Assembly: GCA_001599935.1 (NCBI GenBank)
Contig: BCIJ01000002.1
Span: 409,811-473,810 of the forward strand
DNA length: 64,000 nt
Direction: 5' to 3'
Origin: Holtermannia corniformis
Lineage: Eukaryota; Basidiomycota; Tremellomycetes; Holtermanniales
The notes beneath the pieces were generated by a model. It ran no database searches, had not been told where the DNA came from, and saw only the letters and a list, made by a program, of their open reading frames with translations. The position numbers and the translations under genes were made by a program. Below, in pieces: positions 55,801-64,000 of this stretch. Every line of letters begins with the position of its first letter. Position 1 is the first letter of the stretch.

Positions 55801-55937
55801 TCGTCCAAGACGCCACGCCCGCCGCCGCCGCTGCGACGCCTGCCGCCGATGTCCTGCGAAGAGTCGCGGCCGCAGACGATGCCGCACAGAAACATCACGC
55901 CATCCAAGCCGTTAGCAATTCCGAGCATGAGCTATGA
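52854..55937 (+). CDS. NVJ2: SMP/PH-domain lipid-transfer protein, NVJ2/TEX2-like
   Basis: An ER-anchored protein of membrane contact sites. The start [20 protein letters not shown] begins an N-terminal membrane anchor ([24 protein letters not shown]). A PH-type domain follows: [32 protein letters not shown] and [20 protein letters not shown]. The lipid-binding SMP domain reads [69 protein letters not shown] and [20 protein letters not shown]. The C-terminal 450 residues (54.5-55.9 kb) are one exon, Ser/Pro/Ala-rich and probably disordered. Order of anchor, PH and SMP is that of yeast Nvj2 and human TEX2. It converges on the hydrolase gene 26 bp on. Confidence 0.82.
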
Positions 55938-55963
55938 TTATACGGTAATGCATGTTGTAACTT

Positions 55964-57629
55964 TCACAACTTTGCCTTCACTACGTCTAGCTCGCCGGCT
56001 AGAAAGCGTGCCATGGATTCGGCGACTTCTGCTGGCTTTTCGTGCACGATCTGTGTGCGTCAGCTGGGTGCAGGTGTACGGCGGTGGTCAGCTCACCAAG
56101 TGACCGGCGGACATGATACGTTCGTTAGTGGCATTTGGTGCTCGCCAGACGAGATGCTGGGTCGCCTCTTCCCCGCCCGTACTGAACAAGTTAACTTTCC
56201 ACTTCTATAACCACGAGCTGACATACTGCGTTGCGTCACCAGCCATGACAAAGTGGGTTCTAGTCCGCAGCTTTGGCAAGCTCTCCCAGCCCTCCATCAA
56301 ACCCCACTGAGTCGCGAAAACCTGTCCTTCACACCAATTCGGTGTCGCGAGCTGGACGCCTGTACCTTGTCCATTAGGTACAAGCCCATGCTCGAGGTAA
56401 GTCTTGAAGACGGCGGCGTCCCATGATGAGAAGAACGGAGAGCGGAGGAGTGAAGCAGCTGCCGCTTCTTGCGAGGGCCAGTGGGTGCGTCGGCGCATAG
56501 CTCCGCCTAGGAGCATCTTGCCAAAGTCTTGATCTGCTTGACCGACTCGCGGGAGAGTCTGAGCAGGCAGTGTGTCAGTCAGTGCATCAGCTTGATCAAT
56601 CCCGTAATCACCATAGGCTCCACGAGAAAGAGACTCTCGAACAGCTCTGGGTGCTGCACTGCTGCTCGTATGCTGAGCGTAACCAAGGTCAGTCTTTGAC
56701 GGATACAACGTGCAATCCCACGTACAGCCCGTTACCGCCATATGAATGCCCAGCACCGATGACGGTCTGCTTGCGAGCCGGATGCCAATCTAGCTCACTA
56801 CCAACGATCTCACCCGGCGGCGGCATAGCATGCTGTACGAACGCCAAGATGTCTCTACCCTTCATGTCATCAGTCCAGACTTCTGTCCTACCAGCACTCA
56901 CGCACGTTGTCTTTCCAGACGTTGGCGGGCCCAAGTCGACCAGCGTTGAGATCGACACTCGCTCCGTGATTGACGGCGTCGAGCGCCCATATATCATTGA
57001 CCGCTACATTCGGGTCGTGGAGGAGCTTATGAAGGACGGGATGCCAACACTGCCGATCAGCACCATCCCATCCTTTGGATCCCGAAATAGCAGCAAGACG
57101 GTGCACACACCTCCTTGTTGAACCCATTGGCGTGCGTCAGCACGACGGTCTTGCCGCCTGCGACGGGCCGGAGACGTCGCCAGCGTTCTACGGCCATGAA
57201 GAGCGGTGCACCTGGCTTGTCGAGTGGTTCCGGCTCCCAGTTGTAGTGCCTGCCAGTCGCAATGGCCCGCTTGACAGCTGCCTTGCGATCTTCCTTGCCG
57301 ACATCTCGAAGCAGCCCAAACGGCTCGCTCTCTCGTGATAGCGTCCCAGTACCGTGCTTGATAGACCTCGGATACGCAGCGTAAGCTACATGACGCGAGT
57401 GCTCAAAGCCCGCGATAGGCTCGGGTGAGGGTCGAGGCGGCAAGGGAGGAAATCGACCTTTTGGCGGCCGTTGCAGCTCGCGCAACGGCTCGAGCGGGCC
57501 CGGCAGCGGCACGGTCGGGAACGTCGCATTCCTCGCTGGCTTTGGATAGCTCATGTGGTTGTTCAACGCACGCCCACTGGCCAGCAGCCGCGCGAGTGAT
57601 GGTCGCATGCGCTCGAGCAGACTCAACAT
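55964..57629 (-). CDS. Peroxisomal alpha/beta hydrolase, Lpx1-like
   Basis: The N-terminal half (MLSLLERMRPSLARLLASGR) includes an unusual Pro-rich stretch, then ATGRHYNWEPEPLDKPGAPL. The hydrolase core reads KTVVLTHANGFNKE (oxyanion HANGF), VNDIWALDAVNHGASV, RKQTVIGAGHSYGGNG (nucleophile GHSYG) and, at the end, MSAGHLIVHEKPAEVAES (catalytic His) and MARFLAGELDVVKAKL. The terminal AKL is a PTS1, as on the dienoyl-CoA isomerase. Plan and HANGF motif fit the fungal peroxisomal lipase Lpx1 group, some members of which act in toxin or secondary metabolism; nothing here shows the substrate. Short introns split the core. Confidence 0.68.
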
Positions 57630-57716
57630 GGCCGCTAACTGCTAGCCGGCGCACGGCACGGTCGGCACTGTGCTATTCTCATCCATCGTCCATTACAAAC
57701 AGCATCCTTACAACCC

Positions 57717-58905
57717 TCACTCTGCAGACCTGGGCACGGGCGTGGCGTAGCCTGGGAACGGTATCAGCACATGGTCGCCTTTGAGTGCGCGCCGAGACGC
57801 AAAAGGACTCACGAGGGAGGGACTCGACCGGCTTGCTGATCGTGTAGCCGCGCAAGCCCGCCGCCTTCTCACCCTGCTTACCGAACCCGAATCCGCCAAA
57901 CTTGCTACCGGGTGCCGTCTTGCCCGGTGGGAGCAACGGCTCGTCGTCGGCTTCGCTGCTAGCCTTTTTGCTCGCCTTGTACTCTGCGTACTTTTCCGAA
58001 GCGCCATTGACCATGTCCCAGGCAGAGGCGGCTGCTTTTGTCTGAGGCGTCAGTTGCGAGACGTTTTCCCAGCTAAAGATAAGGCGGCGTGTCTTGGCTG
58101 ATGAGCGGAAGATGATGCCCTTGACGCGGGTCAGCATTGCTGTCAATCGGCAAACCATGCTGAGAACTCACAGCCGCCATGTTGAAGCAGCCAATGATGA
58201 ACAGCAGCCAGGCCGAGACTTGCGGGAACAGGTCGATGTAGTGCGAGAGCACCTGAGCGCCGAGCCTGCAAGTTTATCAGCGGAATTCACAGCTGTGCTG
58301 TCCACTCACAAGCACTGCAGTGCGCCGAGGCAGCCAAGCCCATGGGCAGGGCCGAGGACGGGCAGAAAGAGCTCAAAGAAGCGTTTCGGGACGCCGACTT
58401 CGGACAGAACGAGCAGCATGCACTCGAAGACTATGCCGTGTTAGCGACTGACGGGACATGCGCATGATGAACAACATACCGATGAAGAGCCGACTGAGGA
58501 TGCTCCAGAATGGGCCACCGGCTTGGTTTGGCACGGCTGCGGCACGTCAGCCAACTGGGTCATCCTTCACAGCCTCTGACACTCACTGGAGTATTCAAAG
58601 TAATCGCAGTCTTCCTCATAGCTGTCATAGCTCGTCGAGTTGCCAGTACCCGAGGTCGAACTCGAGCTCGAGTTATTTCCGGCGACGAAGGCGTTGATGG
58701 CTTTGATGTCACTATCATCCCGCGTTAGCCTGCACAATACGACTAGCCAGCATCACACTACGCACTCGACCATGGTGACAATGTTGCTTGCAAACACGAG
58801 CAGGAGCGCAACGATGCTGATCAAGCGGAGGATGTTGAGAGCAATCCAGAGCGTGCCCGACGGGCGTTTCGGTTGAGTGAACGGGGTGAGGTGTGACGCG
58901 GCCAT
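57717..58905 (-). CDS. Four-TM membrane protein, fungal-specific
   Basis: The start MAASHLTPFTQPKRPSGTLW leads to four membrane segments: ALNILRLISIVALLLVFASN, then (after a lumenal loop rich in Ser/Asn, FVAGNNSSSSSTSGTGNS, with N-glycosylation sequons) a second near GPFWSILSRLFI, VFECMLLVLSEVGVP, GCLGALQCLLGAQVLSHYID and AWLLFIIGCFNMA. The cytosolic end reads GIIFRSSAKTRRLIFSWEN, KYAEYKASKKASSEADDEPL, KFGGFGFGKQGEKAAGLRGY and YATPVPRSAE. This four-helix plan with a short charged tail matches a conserved basidiomycete family of unknown function. Six or more short introns are present. Confidence 0.6.
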
Positions 58906-59452
58906 GTTGAAGTTGCTATGTCGTCAACTGTAAGAGTGTCGGGCAGATGTCGAGGAGTTGCAGAGGGCTATCGGCCGGCGACAGCGTCAAATGATGCGTG
59001 CGTGAACAAATGCGGAAAATCGACAAGAATGTAATGGGCGCCAGTTGCGTGCTCTAGCTGGGTTGATATACTCTCAGGCAGTCGCATCCACGTCGCCCGC
59101 CGCGTCGTATTGTCTCTCCGACACGTCGCGGCGATCAGGGGCGGTCTGTGCGCGGACAATAAGCCGTCATGCTGAGGGGTTGTGAGTGACACCAAGGAGC
59201 GGTGAGGGAGCGAGTAGATCAGTGTGTCAGTCGCGCTAGTGTCAGTAGGGTGCGTTGCGGCAGTGAGGAGCGCTGCGAACAAAGACAGACAAAAGGCGAT
59301 GATCGACAGAGCCCGTCACGTGACTGCTTGTTGGCGGATAGGGGACATGCAATCACGCCTGGGGGGGACGACAGTGCGGTGCAGGATGATACGTACGACA
59401 TGCGATAGTGCTACAGTTCCCTCTCTAGGCCCATCCCACCCTTCGTCAGACC
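58906..59452. other. Intergenic region with one weak ORF
   Basis: The minus-strand frame at 58968-59282 (ending HYILVDFPHLFTHASFDAV) is open for 104 codons but has no homologue I know and no splice context. I leave it as non-coding or unresolved. Confidence 0.3.
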
Positions 59453-60020
59453 TCACTCCTGCTCGACAATCGTCTTGAGCTGCGAGCCAATCACAGCGTC
59501 AGCATTGCTCATGTCGATGTCGACGCGATCGGACTGACCTGCAGCCCGTGGATGCCTGGGATATCCTCTTTGAGGCAGTCGTTGACGAGTCTGTGCTGCT
59601 TGATCGTGCTGAGGCCTTTGAAGGCTGGTGAAGAGATGAGGATGGCGTAGAAGGAGCCGCAGCCGCCTGGTGAGGGGTCAGTACTGATGCTGGGGACGCA
59701 TAGGCCAAGAGCGCTGGACTGAACGGTATACGAATGTGCGGGATGGCGCACATGCGGTGGGCAAGTCCAAAGCTCGCGCCGCCTGAAGAGGCTGACTCAC
59801 CCGATACATCTTCAACTTCCAGCCGCTTGCCAGCGAAGCGTTCTCGCAGCTTGGAGTAGATCACTCGTTCACCCTCGGAGAGTCCTGTTGGCAACGGAGT
59901 ACTTGATGAAGCCGCTGTCGAGTTGAAGCGGATGATCGGGAAGGTCTGCGCTGGTCGGACGGCGTGCGCTGGTGCTTTGGCGAGAGCGCGCAGGGTTGGA
60001 AAGCGAAAGAAGGATGCCAT
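59453..60020 (-). CDS. BOL3: BolA-like protein, mitochondrial BOLA3 type
   Basis: BOLA3 works with the glutaredoxin GLRX5 in late iron-sulfur cluster transfer to targets such as lipoate synthase. The N-terminus [20 protein letters not shown] is rich in Arg/Ala and Ser, a mitochondrial presequence. The domain reads [59 protein letters not shown] and [12 protein letters not shown]. The Cys of GGCGSFY is the conserved ligand of the BOLA3 class, and the late His (QHRLVN) is also kept. Two introns interrupt the domain. The stop is at 59453-59455. Confidence 0.85.
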
Positions 60021-60240
60021 GGTGTATCTTTTCGTTCTGCAAGACGTCGTGTGCAGGGATTCTGTCCTTGCTCTACCGCTGCTCGATCTCTCGGATGCTG
60101 ACACAAACCACCGGCTAGCACCCTGGTATTGTTAGCGAAGTGCTACGTCAGGCATTCATTTACATTTATCCCATTTGATCCCGCGATCGCAAGCAAGCAG
60201 CTAGCAACCCGCTTCCACCCACAAAACATCCACCACCACC

Positions 60241-61469
60241 ATGGCCGCCTTCACGGGCCTCGTCCCAGGCGCAAACGCAGAAGAGGCAGCGCACCTCGCT
60301 ACAGAGTTCATCTCGAGTTTGTTGTTATTTCTGAAGTGGAGCAACGCTGACACCAGCAGGCCTCGATAACCTCGGCGGCGAGGTAGTGTTCTTACTCGAG
60401 GAGATCCGGGACAAGGATCTACGGATAGCGCGTATGTTTTGGTACAGCTCGTAGTGTGAGAGAACACAACTGACGGCAGTGTCAGAGCTCGTGTCGCGGA
60501 TCCACACCCGACATCTGGGATTGACCAAACACCTCCGTTCTACCATCACCACCCCGTCCTCGTCCGCCGCGTCTACACCCCTTCCCGGCCCGGCAGGTTC
60601 TCCAATCCCAACAGCCCATCTACAAGCTAAAGACGCAGCGGCAATCAGCAAGATCCAAAACGAATGGCTCAAGGTGGAAGCACTGCAGAATGAAAAGATC
60701 GCATTGGCAGAACGGATGGAACGGATCGTAGGGCGTGCGAGGGAACGAGGTAGGGATGAATGGAGAAAGATGGGCGGTGAGGATATGGATGCTGTACCTG
60801 TCATTGACGGGAACGGCGAGGGGTGGAAGGCCGAAATGGGCGGTGAGATCTTGTTGCCGCCTGGAGGGCTCGGTGGTGGTGGCGAGCGGAATAAGAGTGA
60901 GTCGGTCGCCGTCTGATCTGATCATGCCATGCTGACACGGCACAGAGCGAAGACCAACCAACCTTCCGCTCCCGCTACCGACCCCCGCCTCGGCCATGCC
61001 GCCTCCACTGCTCCCGTCCGCGCGCCCTTCAACATCCAGCCAGTCATCCTACCGCAAACCACTATCCTCCCGAAAACGCTACAGCACCTCCATGTCCGAC
61101 GACGCAGACGAAGACGACGCAATGTCCTACGTCGACGCCGATGCCGAGGGCGAAGCCGAAGCCGAAGGCGACGATCAGCTCTACTGCACATGCCAGCAAA
61201 AGAGCTATGGCGAGATGATTGGGTGCGATAATGAGAAGTGTCCGTACGAATGGGTACGTCTGCCTGGGCTCTAAACACGACACTGCGTGTACTGACGACC
61301 CCAGTTCCACCTCAAGTGCGTCAACATTGTCGGTCAACCGCCCGAAACGTGGTATTGTCCTACGTGCGTCGTCAAGCTCGGCTTCATCTCGAGCGACGGC
61401 ACGAAAGCGCCTGGATCCGCCATGGCCACGGGCCGAGGCGAGCGCGACAAGAAGAGTCGCAAGCGGTAG
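60241..61469 (+). CDS. YNG2: ING-family PHD-finger protein (Yng2-like)
   Basis: A reader of H3K4me3 in NuA4 or related histone-modifying complexes. The N-terminal helical ING domain reads [52 protein letters not shown] and [21 protein letters not shown] low-complexity linker follows. The C-terminal PHD finger reads [40 protein letters not shown] and [11 protein letters not shown], with the Cys4-His-Cys3 ligands and the Trp pocket. It ends DKKSRKR, a polybasic tail, at 61467-61469. Whether it is Yng2 (NuA4), Yng1 or Pho23 cannot be told by eye; the short finger-tail distance favours Yng2. Confidence 0.85.
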
Positions 61470-61521
61470 CGCCTGTGAGATCGGTTGTATGTGGATTATA
61501 TGTACATTCTACAGCGCTAGT

Positions 61522-62934
61522 CTAGTTGGTGTCCGTCTCGGTTGCGGACAGGGCTTTCAATAGCGTCTTGGCACGGGTAGCTTGTGCTTCGCGGGTCGCT
61601 TTGCTTGCTTCGTCTTCGGCCTCGACCTCGGCAGCGGGCTCGGTGGTGGCGGCAGAAGTCGACGCTTCTGCCGCATCAACATCCATCTTGTCCTCCTTGG
61701 TCTCGGTCGAGGCCGCAACATCCGTCTCGGGTTCAGCCTCAGCTTGAACCTCAGGCGCAGCTGTGACCGGAGCGACACTTGGCTCCAAATGCTTCTTGGC
61801 AGCCGCCACCAGCGCCTTGAGCTCATCAGCATCCTCGACAATTCACGCTTGCCCATGCCGACTCACAGCCCGTCCACCACCCTGTACAGTCTTCAAATAG
61901 CCCACTACGAGGTCGACGTATTTCTCCGGGATAGTCTGCCGCCCGTCAGCGTATTCTCGAGGAACACAAAGGACATACCACGGTGTTGAAGACGTTGCGG
62001 ATGAGCCAGCCTTGCCTCGCTTTGTTGAATTTCCAACCTTTGCCGGGAGCGGGCTGAACCGAGCCGGATCGAAGGTGATGAACAGCGTGGAGGTGCGCGT
62101 AGCCGATCGCTGCAAGACATGCACTTCAGTATACGGCAACTCATGGTGACGCTCGACTGACCTTTCTTTGATTGCTCATCAAGATCCGCATCTTCGAAGG
62201 GGTTTCCAGAGTCTGATGCGTGCGCTTGTGCGGGCACGGGCGCAGCGGTCGTAGCAGATGACGCTACGGGTACCCGAGCTTTCGTAAGCTCTGTATCCGC
62301 CTGATCCATCGCGGCGACAGCCGCCCTCTCCTCGCGCAACTTTTTCTCCTTCTTACTCCGCTTCTCAGGCTTCTTCTCCTTGTTCTCCGCGTCTTGCACA
62401 GCCTCCTCTTGGGCAACATCATCACGTTTCCGCTTCTTGCCCTCGACTTTTGCCTCGGTCGCGGCTGGCGCGGCAATCATATCTTCGGGCGGCGCGAGCG
62501 GTCTTGGCTCCTTGCGCGTCTTCTTGTCCTTTTTCGATTTCTTCGCCTTCTTCTCTGTCTCGATCTCGGGTGTACCAGCAACGGCTGCTGTCTCTGGTTC
62601 GGCGTGCGAGGTGCTGGCTTCGGCGGACTGGGCGACAGCAGGGTCTTCAGCTGCTTTGGACTGATACGATCAGCATTGCGCAAGCCCCTGCAAGCTCGAG
62701 ACATACACCAGCCTTTTCAGCCTTACGACGAGCCTTCTTTTCTTCCTTGCTCTCCTCCTTGGCCTCGACTACGGCATCCGAAGCGGTTGCCTCGGGGGCC
62801 GCCTGAAACCGTCAGCTTGGAGCATGCGCAGCTACAAGCGCTCGTACCTCGACCTTGGCAACCCTGGCAGCCTTGCGAGCCGCGCGCTCCTCCTTGGTCT
62901 CGTCCTTTTTGCTCTTCTTGCTGACCTCTGCCAT
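61522..62934 (-). CDS. WKF-domain (C7orf50-like) lysine-rich nucleolar-type protein
   Basis: The N-terminal two thirds are Lys/Glu/Ala-rich and disordered: MAEVSKKSKKDETKEERAAR, KAARVAKVE, SKEEKKARRKAEKAG and KKSKKDKKTRKEPRPLAPP. The WKF domain reads GKGWKFNKARQGWLIRNVFN then TIPEKYVDLVVGYLKTVQGG. The tail is acidic (ETKEDKMDVDAAEASTSAAT) and ends LKALSATETDTN at 61522. WKF proteins are conserved nucleolar or ribosome-biogenesis factors of poorly known role. Its 3' end lies 52 bp from that of the ING gene. Confidence 0.72.
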
Positions 62935-63280
62935 GATTGACTATGCTTCCTACACCGTCCAGACTGAACGACGACAACTAACTGATTTCCGAAATTTAAT
63001 CTCCTCCGCGACAGCAGCCTATTAGGAATTGGTTTGGTAGTGCTATAAGGATCAGAGTGGTAATCGTGTTTAGAGATTAGGAACGACCATCGCGCGTGAG
63101 CGTACGCGAAGGCGAGCTTGGAGCTGGGCAGGCATCAACAAGACACCACAGCGCACAGCAGGCAGGCAGCAGGCATCATCAGCAGCACAGTCACAGCAGC
63201 AGGAGACGCATCATACATCTACAGGACCGATCGAGGGACCCAAAGTAAACTTAGCAACTTCCCCTCCCTCCGCCGCCGCC
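62935..63280. promoter_or_regulatory. Divergent region between the WKF gene and ARL1
   Basis: About 345 bp. A CAG/CAGG-rich stretch (63128-63205, gcaggcaggcagcaggcatc) precedes the ARL1 start, followed by cttcccctccctccgccgcc, a pyrimidine-rich leader. The WKF start lies at the left end. Confidence 0.45.
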
Positions 63281-64000
63281 ATGGGTCTCTCGCTCTCTCG
63301 CATCTACTCGTCCCTCGGATCGCTGGCGTTCTGGGGCAAGGACAAAGAGGTTCGGATCTTGATGGTCGGCTTGGATTCGGCGGGCAAGGTGGGTATCAGT
63401 CAACATGGGCAACGCCAAGCACAATTGCTGACAAACATGCAGACGACGATTCTGTATCGACTGCAGGTGAGTGCTATGAACGTATCGGGCCGAGGGTCAT
63501 GCTGAGCGGTCTAGATCGGAGAAGTGGTGTCGACCATACCGAGTCAGTATCGTGGTGTACGGTAGGCGACAACACTGACGTGATGCAGCCATCGGGTTCA
63601 ACGTCGAGACGGTGACTTATAAGAACATCAACTTTCAAGTGTGGGATCTGGGTGGTTAGTAGTTTTCTCACTCCAGCTCGCGAACTGACTCGTCCAGGTC
63701 AATCGAGCATTCGGTGCGCCAACCCCGCCCTCCGGACACGCCATGCTGACGCTTGCAGACCATACTGGCGATGCTACTATGCCAACACGCAAGCGATCAT
63801 CTACGTGATCGATTCGTCGGACCCGAACCGGCTCGCGACCTCGCGCTCTGAACTGCTGACCATGCTGAGCGAGGAAGAGCTCGCCAACGTGCCCGTGCTA
63901 GTGTTTGCCAACAAGCAGGATGTCGAGGGTGCGCTCAAACCGGGCGAGATCAGCGACAAGCTCGGGTTGGCTGGGGGTGAAAAGGGTCGAGAATGGAGCG
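63281..64000 (+). CDS. ARL1: ARF-like GTPase ARL1, 3' end outside the window
   Basis: A trans-Golgi small GTPase that recruits GRIP golgins. The start MGLSLSRIYSSLGSLAFWGK has Gly-2 for N-myristoylation. Then KEVRILMVGLDSAGK-TTILY spans an intron (P-loop; Ser replaces the usual Gly, as GLDSAGKTT), RLQIGEVVSTIPSIGFNVET (switch I), [20 protein letters not shown] (switch II) and WRCYYANTQAIIYVIDSSDP. PVLVFANKQDVEGALKPGEI carries NKQD. The frame is open to the right edge at about residue 150 of 180, so only the last helix is cut off. Introns of about 45-55 nt match the rest of the window. Confidence 0.9.

Noticed and set aside
58968..59282. 104-codon minus-strand frame
   Set aside because: No homologue, promoter or splice context seen; kept only as a note on the intergenic region.

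Overview
The window is nuclear DNA of a fungus, most likely a basidiomycete with a compact genome. Genes are packed on both strands and are mostly interrupted by very short GT-AG introns of about 40-65 nt, with CTGAC/CTCAC-like branch sites close to the acceptor. Conserved eukaryotic proteins dominate: nucleoporin, dynactin, LIS1, ESCRT-III, ORC6, eIF3k, ARL1. I think of small-genome Pucciniomycotina such as Mixia, but that is a guess from style, not from a species-specific marker. Because introns are frequent, most gene models here were joined by hand from exons, and internal splice sites are less certain than the identities.

Layout. 1-9 kb: 3' part of a Nup120/Nup160 gene, a peroxisomal dienoyl-CoA isomerase, two unrecognised spliced genes, and PAC1/LIS1. 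8.7-14.2 kb: a P4-type flippase on the minus strand. 15.3-17.2 kb: an intronless siroheme gene with a Met8-like N-terminus and a Met1-type methyltransferase. 17.2-22 kb: a gene-poor island with a same-strand array of six or seven small, mutually similar proteins of about 55-80 residues that match no family I know, one of them broken by a 4-bp duplication, plus a shrunken trypsin-like ORF. 22-31 kb: a Ser-rich single-pass membrane protein, a pyroglutamyl-peptidase-like protein, NAA40/NatD, ORC6, VPS20/CHMP6 and a GRIP-domain golgin. 31-36.3 kb: a UBE2S-type E2 and a Mi-2/CHD-type remodeller that ends before the second helicase lobe. 36.3-49 kb: a decayed copy of the 5' end of the gene at 6 kb, p150Glued dynactin, eIF3k and two tandem dynamin-like GTPases. 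49-64 kb: ferric reductase, MZM1, an NVJ2/TEX2-like SMP protein, a peroxisomal alpha/beta hydrolase, a four-TM protein, BOLA3, an ING/Yng2 PHD protein, a WKF-domain nucleolar-type protein and the start of ARL1.

Functional links. LIS1 and p150Glued both act on dynein. ARL1 recruits GRIP golgins such as the one at 28.5-31.2 kb to the trans-Golgi. The dienoyl-CoA isomerase and the alpha/beta hydrolase both end in -AKL, a peroxisomal PTS1. ORC6, NAA40, ING and the Mi-2-like protein are chromatin or replication genes. These are chance neighbours rather than an operon. The part of the window that looks undescribed is the 17.4-21.5 kb small-protein array.
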